13,955 nucleotides of DNA from Pseudomonadota bacterium (GTDB lineage: Bacteria; Pseudomonadota; Alphaproteobacteria; Acetobacterales; Acetobacteraceae): contig JAKCCP010000364.1 in NCBI GenBank assembly GCA_021841985.1, positions 1 through 13,955 of the forward strand. The letters are read 5' to 3'. This document shows, one piece after another, positions 6,478 to 13,772 of this stretch. Each line of letters opens with the position of its first letter. Position 1 is the first letter of the stretch. The notes under the pieces are model-generated. The model was not told the DNA's origin. It saw only the letters and a program-made list of their open reading frames with translations, and searched no databases. The position numbers were made by a program, and so were the translations under genes.

Positions 6478-7500
6478 TCAAGAAGCGCGGATCTGGGCGA
6501 GGAGATCGGCGACATGGGCGGGCGGCGTTTCGGGAAAAATCCCATGGCCGAGATTAAAAATATGCGGCCGGCCGCGGAGGGCATCGAGGATCCTCGCGGT
6601 CTCCGCCGCCAGCGCCGCGCCGCCGGCGAGCAGGGCGGCGGGATCGAGATTGCCCTGGAGCGCGACCCTGGGCCCGACGAGTTCCGCCGCGCGCTCCGGT
6701 TCGGTCGCCGTATCCATCCCCACGGCATCGACCCCGCTGATCGCGGCATAGAGCCCCAGCAGTCCGTCCGAAAGGCGGGGAAAGCCGATCACCGGCAGAT
6801 CGGGAAACCGCGCCTTGAGAGCAGCGGTAATCTCGGCCGCAGGCTTGGCGACATGGCGGCGAAACAGCGCGGGCGAGAGCACGCCGGCCCAACTGTCGAA
6901 CAGCATCACCACCTCGGCGCCGGCTTCGGCCTGGAGGGTGAGGCTGGCGATGGTGGCCTCGGTCAGCACGTCCATCAGGCGGTCGAAGACGGCAGGCTCG
7001 GCATGGGCCATCAGACGGGTGCGAAGATGATCCTTCGACCCGCCGCCCTCGACCATGTAGCAGGCAACCGTGAACGGCCCGCCGGCAAAGCCGATCAGCG
7101 CCGCCGCCGGATCGAGGCTCGCGCGCACCCGGCGGATGGTCTCGGCGACCGGCGCCAGGGCCGCGGCGAGACGCGCGAGCGATAATGCCGCGATATCGCC
7201 GGGCACGAGCTTTGGAAGCACCGGCCCCTCGCCCTCGGCGAAGCGCAGACCATAGCCGAGCGCCCAGGGCAGGATGAGGATATCGCTGAACAGGATGGCG
7301 GCATCCATCCCAAACCGGCGCACCGGCTGCAGCGTCACCTCGGCGGCGAGATCGGGGGTGGTGCAGAGGTGGATAAAATCGCCAGCCTGGGCACGGATGG
7401 CGCGGTATTCGGCGAGGTAGCGCCCCGCCTGACGCATCAGCCAGACCGGCGGCGGCCAAACCGCCTCGCCTCTCAGTACCCGTAAAATCCGCTTGCCCAC
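6478..7500 (-). CDS. hemE: Uroporphyrinogen decarboxylase
   Basis: HemE removes the four acetate carboxyl groups of uroporphyrinogen III to give coproporphyrinogen III in the cytoplasm. The hallmark PPVWLMRQAGRYLAEY is at residues 17-32, the catalytic aspartate is Asp73 in FSDIL, GGPFTVACYMVEGGGSK follows at 140-156, and the terminal LGHGI (317-321) holds the conserved histidine. The reading frame runs open for hundreds of codons upstream, but family similarity begins at VGKRILRVLRGEAVW. I therefore set the start at GTG 7500, which has GGAG (complement of 7507-7510) six bases upstream. That gives 340 residues, normal for the family. First gene of a haem operon, with hemH 33 bases downstream; divergent from PPSR across a likely origin region. 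Confidence 0.94.
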   Translation of the reverse strand: MGKRILRVLRGEAVWPPPVWLMRQAGRYLAEYRAIRAQAGDFIHLCTTPDLAAEVTLQPVRRFGMDAAILFSDILILPWALGYGLRFAEGEGPVLPKLVPGDIAALSLARLAAALAPVAETIRRVRASLDPAAALIGFAGGPFTVACYMVEGGGSKDHLRTRLMAHAEPAVFDRLMDVLTEATIASLTLQAEAGAEVVMLFDSWAGVLSPALFRRHVAKPAAEITAALKARFPDLPVIGFPRLSDGLLGLYAAISGVDAVGMDTATEPERAAELVGPRVALQGNLDPAALLAGGAALAAETARILDALRGRPHIFNLGHGIFPETPPAHVADLLAQIRAS

Positions 7501-7583
7501 GACTCGCTCCGGTTCTGCCTGCCCGCTCTTGGCATAAACCAAAGAAAGAAAAAAGAATCCTTCTGGTGTAGTTAAGGGAACCC

Positions 7584-7592
7584 TGTGGATCT
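7584..7592 (-). promoter_or_regulatory. DnaA-box-like site (G-box type)
   Basis: On the minus strand this reads AGATCCACA, one base off the Caulobacter moderate DnaA site TGATCCACA and two off the general consensus TTATCCACA. It sits beside the AT-rich tract and directly before the TGGGGTACCCCA palindrome. Confidence 0.4.
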
Positions 7593-7627
7593 TGGGGTAC
7601 CCCACGCGCCGGCCTTTCATGCCGCGA

Positions 7628-7636
7628 ACGTCCACA
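7628..7636 (+). promoter_or_regulatory. Weak DnaA-box-like site
   Basis: ACGTCCACA keeps the TCCACA core of the DnaA box but differs from TTATCCACA at three positions. It is in the opposite orientation to the site at 7584-7592, 36 bases further right. Meaningful only if the region is an origin. Confidence 0.25.
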
Positions 7637-7741
7637 GCAGAAAGCGTCGACAACGCCTTGGGTAGAAGCGCTTTTTTGTGAAAACCCCCATTCGCGCGCA
7701 AGCCGAGGGTCAAATCGTCCCCCATCGTCTCCGGCGCGCCC

Positions 7742-7812
7742 GTTATCCCCGCTCCCCTCTCCCATCGCTTTCTTCGCTGCTGCTTCTCCCCGTGATCCCC
7801 GCTATCCTCGCT
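7742..7812 (+). repeat. Three copies of a 12-mer, G-N-N-ATCC-Y-CGCT
   Basis: GTTATCCCCGCT (7742-7753), GTGATCCCCGCT (7792-7803) and GCTATCCTCGCT (7801-7812) form a direct repeat family; the last two overlap by three bases (9-base period). They fall in a pyrimidine-rich stretch and end three bases before the PPSR start codon. The ATCC core resembles a DnaA box (first copy 7 of 9 to TTATCCACA), so these may be low-affinity DnaA sites, or an operator for PPSR. Confidence 0.55.
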
Positions 7813-7815
7813 CGC

Positions 7816-8682
7816 ATGGGCAAGCAGCGCATGAACCTCCATCTGGTCTCGGATGCCACCGGCGAGACCCTCAACGCCATCGCGCGTGCCACCGTCGCGC
7901 AGTTCGAGCATGTCGAGATCCTCTATCACCGCTGGTCGCTGATCCGCTCGCGCCTGCAACTCCATCGCGTGCTGGAGGGGATCGAGGCCGAGCCCGGTCC
8001 GGTGCTCTCGACGCTGGTCGATCAGGCGCTGCGCCACGATCTTGAAACCCTCTGCGCCCGCCTCGGCCTCGCCGTGGTCAATGTCCTCGATCCGGTACTC
8101 GCGCTGCTCCAGGAACAGATCGGTGAGCAGGCAACGGCGCGGCCGGGGCGGCAGTATGTGCTGGATGCGGATTATTTTCGCCGAATCGACGCCATGCATT
8201 ATGTCCTTGCCCATGACGACGGGCAGGCCCAGGCCGGCTTGCGTGAGGCCGATGTCTGCCTCGTCGGCGTCTCGCGCAGTTCCAAGACGCCGACTGCCTT
8301 CTATCTCGCCAATCGCGGCATCAAGGCGGCGAATATTCCGCTGGTGCCGGAACTTCCGGTGCCTGACATCCTCGATCAGCCCCCTTGCCCGGTGATCGGC
8401 CTCACGCTCGACGCGCGCGCTCTGATCGATATCCGCCGCCATCGTCTGCGCCTGATCGGATCTCCCGGCCTCGTCCGCCAGGATGCCAATGGCTATGTCG
8501 ATGAGGAGAGGGTCAAGGCCGAACTGGTCTGGGCGCGCCGGCTTTGCTCCGCTCGCGGCTGGCCAGTGATCGATGTCACGCGCCGCTCGATCGAGGAGAC
8601 GGCCGCGGCTGTGCTGCAATTGATGGAGGCGTGGCAGAGCCGGCGGGCGCGCCAGGCGACGCCGGCGGGAGGATCTGGGTGA
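7816..8682 (+). CDS. Pyruvate phosphate dikinase/PEP synthase regulatory protein (PPSR, DUF299)
   Basis: A 288-residue bifunctional serine/threonine kinase and pyrophosphorylase. It switches pyruvate phosphate dikinase or PEP synthase off by ADP-dependent phosphorylation and on again by phosphorolysis, controlling pyruvate-to-PEP flux. Family marks are the N-terminal [12 protein letters not shown], the P-loop-like [10 protein letters not shown] (151-160), the IPLVPEL segment (174-180) and the C-terminal [12 protein letters not shown] (252-263). I chose ATG 7816; ATG 7831 (five codons later) is nearly as good, and neither has a clear ribosome site. The frame is open from GTG 7678, but those 46 residues are low-complexity and outside the family. 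Target (dikinase or synthase) is not encoded nearby. Confidence 0.93.
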   Translation: MGKQRMNLHLVSDATGETLNAIARATVAQFEHVEILYHRWSLIRSRLQLHRVLEGIEAEPGPVLSTLVDQALRHDLETLCARLGLAVVNVLDPVLALLQEQIGEQATARPGRQYVLDADYFRRIDAMHYVLAHDDGQAQAGLREADVCLVGVSRSSKTPTAFYLANRGIKAANIPLVPELPVPDILDQPPCPVIGLTLDARALIDIRRHRLRLIGSPGLVRQDANGYVDEERVKAELVWARRLCSARGWPVIDVTRRSIEETAAAVLQLMEAWQSRRARQATPAGGSG

Positions 8683-8702
8683 ATTCGCTTGCGTAACGCC
8701 TC

Positions 8703-8732
8703 TTGCCCTCGGGTGAAAAGCCCGGCTATGAT
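8703..8732 (+). promoter_or_regulatory. Possible sigma70-type promoter for the PQQ dehydrogenase operon
   Basis: TTGCCC (8703-8708) and TATGAT (8727-8732) are separated by 18 bases; the -10 box matches five of six consensus positions and the -35 box four. Transcription from here would leave a leader of about 220 bases before the ATG at 8962. The rest of the 279-base gap holds no gene I can support. Confidence 0.35.
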
Positions 8733-8961
8733 AAGGGGGCATAGCAGACGCCACACCATTGTGACGGATCATGTGCCGGTTCGCTTCGGGTTTTCTTGTT
8801 CGGTGGTGGCCGCTTCCGTGGCGCTCGTGACATGATGGGCACAGAGGTGTGGCCGGCTGCTCCTGAAAACAAACCGCCTGCCTGGAAAAGCTTCAACCCG
8901 CGCGGCTGGCCATGAGGGTATCGTCCCACCGGCCGCTGAGAAACGTGAGAGGAAATGACTG

Positions 8962-10683
8962 ATGAAAACGCGCCATGGGAAACTCGCGGCAGCGCTTGCC
9001 GTGCTCCTCGGAACAACATTTCTTGCCGCTGCTTCCTTCGCCCAGGAAGTTGATTCAAAGCGCATCGAGGCCAATAACCCGAATGACTGGTTGACCTATC
9101 ACGGTTCCTATAATTCCTATCACTTCAGCGGCCTGACCCAGATCAACACCAACAATGTGAAAAACCTCTCGGTCGCCTGGATCCATATTCCCGGCCATTC
9201 GACACGCGGCCTGCAATCGATGCCACTCGCCGCCGATGGCGTGCTCTACTACACTGGCTCCTATAGCCGGCTGTTCGCGATCGATGGCGCCTCGGGCCAG
9301 GTGATGTGGTCCTATTTTCCCGAACTTGATGACGCACTGGTCGCGCGCCAGACCCACTCGCCCTACAATCGCGGCGCGGCGCTGGGCGAGGGCAAGGTGT
9401 TTGTCGGCACCGTTGATGGCCGGCTGATCGCGGTCGATGCGAAAACCGGCAAGCCGGTCTGGGATACCAAGCTGATCGATAGCCAGAAACTTACCATCGG
9501 CTTCACCGGCGCGCCGCTTTATGTCAACGGCATGGTGGTGATCGGCTCGCAGGGCGGCGAATGGCCGGTGCGCGGCAAGATCTACGCGGTTGATGCGGCG
9601 ACCGGCAAACTAAAATGGGATTTCCAGACCATCGCGCCGACCGATGAGACCAAAAAAACCTGGGGCAACGATTCCTGGCGGGTCGGCGGCGGCGGCGGCT
9701 GGATGCCGGGCGGTTACGACCCCGAGACCAACACCATCTGGTGGGGCACCTCCAACGGCGATCCACTTTATGACTGGTCCGGCCCCGACTACATGACCAC
9801 TGGCGCGCGCCCCGGCAACAATCTCTATATCAGCTCGGTGCTCGGGCTCGATGCCGCGACCGGCAAGCTGAAATTCTACCATCAGGAAAACCCGCACGAC
9901 GTGTGGGATTTCGACAGCGCTGTCGGCGAATTCCTGATGATCGATCGCGGTGGGCAGAAATACGTCGTCCATCCCAACAAGGGCGGCTACATCTTCGTCT
10001 ATGACCGCAGCGCCAACGTCAAGAATGTCTGGCCGATCGCGCACAACATCAACTACGTCAAATCGATCGACCCCAAGACCGGCGAACTGATCGGCCGCCG
10101 CGACATGAGCGCCGGCAAGCAGGCGGATCTCCTCTGCCCGCATATCTCGGGCGGCGTGAGCTGGAATTCCGGCTCCTACGACCCGAAAACCGGGCTCTAC
10201 TACAAGATCGGCAATGAATGGTGCATGCATCTTGAAGTGCTCAAGACGACGCCGGTGACCGAGCCGCAGGTGCAGCTCGATATCGGCGCCAATTTCACCA
10301 TCGCGCCGCCTCCCGATGGTCCGATCTATGGCCATCTCGACGCGCGCGACCCGATCACGGGCGCCAAAAAATGGGAGGTGCGCTTTCCCGAGCCGCCGCT
10401 GGCGAGCGTCATGTCTACCGCTGGCGGGTTGGTTTTCGTGCCCGACGCGCGTGGCACGGTGCATGCCTATGACGCCAATACCGGCAAAGAGTTGTGGAGC
10501 CATTCCGACGGCACCGGCCATCAGGGTGGCATCATGAGCTATTCGGCGCATGGCAAGCAGTATGTCGCCGTGGTTGCTGGCTTCGGCGGCATGGCGAGCG
10601 ATGACTACGCGCCGACCTTCGGCGGCGTCTTCAAGAGCATGCCGCGTGATGATGGGGCGCTCGTCGTCTATAGCGTGAAGTAA
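8962..10683 (+). CDS. PQQ-dependent alcohol dehydrogenase, lanthanide-type signature (XoxF/ExaF-like)
   Basis: A 573-residue periplasmic quinoprotein with an eight-bladed propeller fold, expected to oxidise a primary alcohol and pass electrons to cytochrome c. A signal peptide is evident (cleavage likely after SFA, residue 27). Repeated propeller motifs such as AVDAATGKLKWD are visible. Metal and cofactor residues by position: Glu200 in GGEWPVRG, Trp247 stacking on PQQ, Asn265 in GTSNGDP, catalytic Asp316 and a second aspartate Asp318 in DVWDFDS; this second Asp is the hallmark of lanthanide-dependent members. Cys392 and Cys421 match the outer disulfide of methanol dehydrogenases, but the vicinal cysteine pair before NRG is replaced by Thr131-His132. 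There is no C-terminal cytochrome domain. A good ribosome site (AGAGGA) precedes the ATG. Substrate is unknown; methanol is not assured. Confidence 0.92.
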   Translation: MKTRHGKLAAALAVLLGTTFLAAASFAQEVDSKRIEANNPNDWLTYHGSYNSYHFSGLTQINTNNVKNLSVAWIHIPGHSTRGLQSMPLAADGVLYYTGSYSRLFAIDGASGQVMWSYFPELDDALVARQTHSPYNRGAALGEGKVFVGTVDGRLIAVDAKTGKPVWDTKLIDSQKLTIGFTGAPLYVNGMVVIGSQGGEWPVRGKIYAVDAATGKLKWDFQTIAPTDETKKTWGNDSWRVGGGGGWMPGGYDPETNTIWWGTSNGDPLYDWSGPDYMTTGARPGNNLYISSVLGLDAATGKLKFYHQENPHDVWDFDSAVGEFLMIDRGGQKYVVHPNKGGYIFVYDRSANVKNVWPIAHNINYVKSIDPKTGELIGRRDMSAGKQADLLCPHISGGVSWNSGSYDPKTGLYYKIGNEWCMHLEVLKTTPVTEPQVQLDIGANFTIAPPPDGPIYGHLDARDPITGAKKWEVRFPEPPLASVMSTAGGLVFVPDARGTVHAYDANTGKELWSHSDGTGHQGGIMSYSAHGKQYVAVVAGFGGMASDDYAPTFGGVFKSMPRDDGALVVYSVK

Positions 10684-10698
10684 TTTCGCCGATGAGAA

Positions 10699-10735
10699 GC
10701 CGGCGGGGGGAGCGACCTCCCGCCGGCATTTTTTT
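10699..10735 (+). terminator. Strong intrinsic terminator/attenuator after the PQQ dehydrogenase
   Basis: GCCGGCGGGGGG (10699-10710) pairs with CCTCCCGCCGGC (10716-10727) around the loop AGCGA: 12 base pairs including one G-T, followed after one A by seven T residues (10729-10735). It begins 16 bases after the dehydrogenase stop and lies 44 bases before the cytochrome gene in the same direction, so it should reduce readthrough into the next two genes. Confidence 0.9.
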
Positions 10736-10779
10736 GCCCCACGGGCTTTTGTTTTTCCATAACAACCGATGCGGACCCG

Positions 10780-11106
10780 ATGAAATTTCCTGCGCGATGC
10801 CTGACCCTTTTTCTCCTTTGCGCGGCGCCCTTGGTTCCCGCCATGGCGCAACCGGAGCCCGCCGCCTCCAAGCTCGATGTCGAACAGCTTTTTGCCAGTA
10901 CCTGCGGCTTTTGCCACAGCGATGGCGGGCGTGTCGCCGGCAAGGGGCCGCAGTTGATGAATACCAAGCGAAGCGATGATTTCATCCGCAACCGCATCAA
11001 GCACGGCAAGGAAGGCGCCATGCCGGCCTTCGGCTCGACCTTCAGCGACGCTGATATCGACAAGATCATCCACTACATCCGCAATCTCAAACCGGACCAG
11101 CCATGA
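10780..11106 (+). CDS. Small periplasmic c-type cytochrome, probable electron acceptor (XoxG-like)
   Basis: A 108-residue monohaem cytochrome c. A signal peptide ends near AMA (residue 23), the haem-binding CGFCH is at 42-46, and the distal methionine ligand is probably Met81 in GAMPAFG; the C-terminal helix (FSDADIDKIIHYIRNLK) is typical of class I cytochromes. Placed between a PQQ dehydrogenase and a XoxJ/MxaJ-like gene, it is most likely the direct electron acceptor of the dehydrogenase, as XoxG or MxaG is. It is shorter than most XoxG proteins. No clear ribosome site is seen before the ATG. Its TGA overlaps the next ATG (ATGA), implying coupled translation. Confidence 0.9.
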   Translation: MKFPARCLTLFLLCAAPLVPAMAQPEPAASKLDVEQLFASTCGFCHSDGGRVAGKGPQLMNTKRSDDFIRNRIKHGKEGAMPAFGSTFSDADIDKIIHYIRNLKPDQP

Positions 11107-11873
11107 GAAAATTTTCTGTCCTTGGCATCGTTCTCGCGCTTGTCTGCACCAGCATCGCGGCCGACGCCCGCTCGCTCGAAAACGTGCGCGAGCGCGGCGT
11201 GCTCGGCGTCTGCGCCCATCCCAACGCCCTCCCGTTTTCCAGCAAGACCGGTGATCTCGCGGGCTTTCAGATGGAGCTGGCGCGCGCCATCGCCGACAAG
11301 CTCGGCGTCACGCTCCAGCCCGACTGGGTGGTGATGACATTCCAGATCCGCGCCGCCGATTGCGATATCATGATGGACACGATCGACGACAAGGAAGCCC
11401 AGGGCGAAACCAATCTCAAGCTCTCGCGGCCCTATTATCGCACCGGCGCCGCGCTCGTGGTGGCCGAGAACAGCCCGATCACCTCGCTCGCCGCCCTCGA
11501 TGCGCACACCAAGGTCGGCGTGCTGGTCGGCTCGATGGCGGCGATGACGCTCGGTGAGCGCCATGTCGGCATTTCGATCTTCGGCTTCGAGGACGACGCG
11601 CTGGAGGCGGTCGCGAACCATGAGGTCGATGCCGCGATGGTGACGCCGACGATGGCGGGCTACTACAATCTGCGCCATCCCGACCACAAACTTCACGTGC
11701 TGGCGCTTGACGAGACCGATCCCGGTCTCGCCTGGAACGTCTCCGTGGGGATGGTCCGCCCCGATCCGGCGCTCAGCGCGGCGATCGATGACGCCGTCGC
11801 CGCGCTGCTTGCCGACGGCACCGTCGCGCGCATCTATGCCCGCTACGGTGTGGTTCTGCTACCGCCGCGCTGA
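11103..11873 (+). CDS. Quinoprotein dehydrogenase-associated periplasmic binding protein (XoxJ/MxaJ-like)
   Basis: A 256-residue periplasmic protein with the family 3 solute-binding fold. Signal peptide cleavage is likely after ADA (residue 22). SLENVRERGVLGVCAHPNALPF is the usual opening of the quinoprotein-associated branch, followed by GFQMELARAIADKLGV, IMMDTIDD and the late IDDAVAALLADGTVARIYARYG helix. Homologues (XoxJ, MxaJ) sit with lanthanide or calcium methanol dehydrogenases and are thought to help activate or assemble the enzyme rather than feed an ABC transporter; no permease or ATPase gene is present here. It overlaps the cytochrome gene by four bases. The exact role remains inferred. 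Confidence 0.88.
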   Translation: MRKFSVLGIVLALVCTSIAADARSLENVRERGVLGVCAHPNALPFSSKTGDLAGFQMELARAIADKLGVTLQPDWVVMTFQIRAADCDIMMDTIDDKEAQGETNLKLSRPYYRTGAALVVAENSPITSLAALDAHTKVGVLVGSMAAMTLGERHVGISIFGFEDDALEAVANHEVDAAMVTPTMAGYYNLRHPDHKLHVLALDETDPGLAWNVSVGMVRPDPALSAAIDDAVAALLADGTVARIYARYGVVLLPPR

Positions 11874-11881
11874 AGGCCAAA

Positions 11882-11990
11882 GGCCAGGGCTCCGCCCTGG
11901 ACCCGCTGGGGCCAGCGGCCCCAGACCCGCATCATGGGAAGGATTGCAAAGGCTCCGCCTTTGCTCGGGTCCAGGGGTGAAACCCCTGGC
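11882..11990 (+). repeat. Modular GC-rich hairpin repeat, copy 2 (four stem-loops)
   Basis: Second copy of the element at 3256-3366, same orientation, starting eight bases after the XoxJ-like stop. Its stems are 11884-11890/11894-11900, 11906-11913/11917-11924, 11946-11953/11957-11964 and 11971-11978/11982-11989, each with a three-base loop. Where the copies differ, changes occur on both arms and keep pairing: stem 3 is CCAAGGGC/GCCCTTGG in copy 1 and GCAAAGGC/GCCTTTGC here. It lies between two convergent genes and ends six bases before the dehydratase stop codon, so it may also affect transcription ends there. Confidence 0.9.
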
Positions 11991-11995
11991 CTTCA

Positions 11996-13687
11996 TTAAT
12001 CACGTGGCTTGCAAAAATCGAAATCACAGCCTTCATCGGCCTGTAGCACGTGGTCGTGGAACAGCCGCGCGTAGCCGCGCGCGGGAGCCGCAACCGGCGC
12101 TGACCAGAGCGCGGCGCGGCGCGCGAGTTCGGCCTCGTCCACCAACAAATCGAGACGCCGCGCCTCGGCGTCGAGGCGGATACGATCGCCGTTCCGCACC
12201 AGGCCGAGCGGGCCGCCGATCGCGGCTTCCGGCGTGATGTGCAGCACGATGGTGCCGAACGCGGTGCCGCTCATGCGCGCATCCGAAAGCCGCAGCATGT
12301 CCTTCACGCCCTGGCGCGCAAGCTGGCGCGGGATCGGGATATAGCCCGCCTCGGGCATGCCGGGCGCGCCGACCGGCCCGGTGTTCTGGAGCACCAGGAC
12401 ATCCTCGGGCGTGACGTCGAGCGCTGGATCGTCGAGGCGCTGGGCCATGTCCTCGGTCGAGGAAAATACCACGGCGCGGCCCTCGTGGCGCAGCAGCGCA
12501 GGCGTCGCGGCCGAACGCTTGAGCAGTGCGCCGCGCGGCGCAAGATTGCCGCGCAGCACCGCGAGCCCGCCGCCCTGGCTGATCGGGTTTCCGCGCCGGC
12601 GGATGACGTCCTGGCCGGGCACGTCCTCGGCCTGCTCGATGGCATCGCGGAGCTGGCCGCCGCGCACCGTCGGGGCATCGAGATCGAGCAAGTCGGCGAG
12701 TTCCCGCAACAGCCGCGGCACCCCGCCGGCCCAGTGGAAATCCTCCATGTAATGCGCCCCGCTCGGCTTGAGATCGACCAGCACCGGCACTTCGCGCCCG
12801 AGCCGGTCGAATTCGTCGAGATCGACCGGAATGCCGAGCCGCCCGGCGATGGCGGTGAAATGGATCAGCGCGTTGGTCGAGCCGCCGATTGCCTGGAGCA
12901 CGGTAAAAGCGTTGCGGAAGGCGGATGGCGTCATCACCGCGCTCGGCCGCGGCCCGTTCCGAGCGAGCCGCACCGCCTGGCGCCCGGCGTCCTCGGCGGC
13001 GCGCAGCCGGTCGGCGTGGGTTGCCGGGATGGTGGCGCTGCCCGGCAGCGCCATGCCGAGCGCCTCGGCCATGCAGGCGATGGTGCTCGCCGTGCCCATC
13101 ACCATGCAGGTGCCAAACGTCGGCGCGAGGCGGGAATTCACCGCCTCGATCTCGGCCTCATCCATGCGCCCGGCGCGAAACTCGCCCCAGAGGCGGCGGC
13201 AATCGGTGCAGGCGCCGAGCACCTGGCCGCGATGATGCCCGACCAGCATCGGCCCGACCGGCAGGACGAGGGCCGGGAGATCGACGCTGGCGGCGGCCAT
13301 CAACTGCGCCGGGATGGTCTTGTCGCAACCGCCGATCAGGACGGCGGCATCCATCGGCTGGGCGCGCAGCATCTCCTCGGTATCGAGCGCCATCAGGTTG
13401 CGGAGGTACATGCTCGTCGGGTAGGCGAAGGATTCGTGGATGGAGATGGTCGGAAACGTCATCGGCAGGCCGCCTTCGAGCATCACCCCGCGCTTGACGG
13501 CGGTGATCAGGGCGGGGACGTTGCCATGGCAGGGGTTGAAATCGCTCGCGGTATCGGTGATGCCGATGATCGGGCGATCGAGCGCGTCATCGGAAAACCC
13601 CATCGCCTTGATGAACGCCTTGCGCAGGAACAGCGAGAATTCGGCATCGCCATAGCTGGTCAGCCCTTTTTTCATCCCCAATGCCAT
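11996..13687 (-). CDS. IlvD/Edd-family dehydratase, L-arabinonate dehydratase-like
   Basis: A complete 563-residue iron-sulphur dehydratase. The three cluster cysteines are Cys53 (NPCHGN), Cys121 (GGCDKT) and Cys194 (FGTCMVMGTAST), as in [2Fe-2S] sugar-acid dehydratases. Lys123 in DKT is the magnesium-site lysine, and LSDARMSGT near the C-terminus carries the catalytic serine. The opening KKGLTSYGDAEFSLFLRKAF, GACTDCRR (158-165) and DLKPSGAHYMEDFH-type wording match L-arabinonate and related sugar-acid dehydratases better than the branched-chain enzyme IlvD, so dehydration of an aldonic acid to its 2-keto-3-deoxy form is the likelier reaction. The start ATG 13687 has GAGGAG six bases upstream. 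Divergent from a LysR gene. No other sugar-acid pathway gene adjoins it, so the substrate stays open. Confidence 0.9.
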   Translation of the reverse strand: MALGMKKGLTSYGDAEFSLFLRKAFIKAMGFSDDALDRPIIGITDTASDFNPCHGNVPALITAVKRGVMLEGGLPMTFPTISIHESFAYPTSMYLRNLMALDTEEMLRAQPMDAAVLIGGCDKTIPAQLMAAASVDLPALVLPVGPMLVGHHRGQVLGACTDCRRLWGEFRAGRMDEAEIEAVNSRLAPTFGTCMVMGTASTIACMAEALGMALPGSATIPATHADRLRAAEDAGRQAVRLARNGPRPSAVMTPSAFRNAFTVLQAIGGSTNALIHFTAIAGRLGIPVDLDEFDRLGREVPVLVDLKPSGAHYMEDFHWAGGVPRLLRELADLLDLDAPTVRGGQLRDAIEQAEDVPGQDVIRRRGNPISQGGGLAVLRGNLAPRGALLKRSAATPALLRHEGRAVVFSSTEDMAQRLDDPALDVTPEDVLVLQNTGPVGAPGMPEAGYIPIPRQLARQGVKDMLRLSDARMSGTAFGTIVLHITPEAAIGGPLGLVRNGDRIRLDAEARRLDLLVDEAELARRAALWSAPVAAPARGYARLFHDHVLQADEGCDFDFCKPRD

Positions 13688-13758
13688 TTTTCTCTCCTCT
13701 GCCGCCCTGTGCCGCGGCGGAGAACATGCCGCGCCGCACCAGATTTGTCATGCCGGCG

Positions 13759-13772
13759 GTGCCACATGGCAC
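13759..13772. promoter_or_regulatory. Inverted repeat in the divergent dehydratase-LysR promoter region
   Basis: GTGCCA and TGGCAC are perfect 6-base arms around a CA centre, lying 72 bases upstream of the dehydratase start and 53 upstream of the LysR start. An operator for the divergent LysR protein is plausible but unproven; the motif does not closely follow the T-N11-A pattern. TAAAAT (13790-13795) could be a -10 box for the LysR gene. Confidence 0.35.

Larger units (their letters stand above)
7501..7815. other. hemE-PPSR intergenic region, candidate chromosomal replication origin
   Basis: A 315-base gap without a convincing gene. In Caulobacter and Rickettsia the chromosomal origin lies between hemE and the RP001/DUF299 (PPSR) gene, the same neighbours and divergent orientation as here. 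The gap contains an AT-rich, A/G-biased tract at about 7531-7575 (striking in this GC-rich DNA and a possible unwinding element), DnaA-box-like sites (7584-7592, 7628-7636), a 12-bp palindrome TGGGGTACCCCA (7593-7604), TCGTCCCCC (7715-7723), which resembles the Caulobacter weak W-box, and three copies of a 12-mer (7742-7812). No perfect TTATCCACA is present and no paired CtrA site was seen. It must also hold the promoters of hemE and PPSR. Confidence 0.5.

Noticed and set aside
7678..7815. 46-residue N-terminal extension of PPSR from GTG 7678
   Set aside because: Low-complexity residues not belonging to the family; the DNA better fits a regulatory or origin region.
8710..8726. Short hairpin CGGG-TGAAAAG-CCCG after PPSR as a terminator
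   Set aside because: Four to five base pairs and no T-run; it also overlaps the better-looking promoter spacer.
7501..8772. Open frame continuing far upstream of hemE on the minus strand
   Set aside because: It runs antisense through PPSR and lacks family similarity before the GTG at 7500; it is a GC-rich shadow frame.
9610..11073. Long minus-strand open frame (487 codons) opposite the PQQ dehydrogenase and cytochrome
   Set aside because: It covers the antisense of clear genes and the terminator, and shows no recognisable domain.
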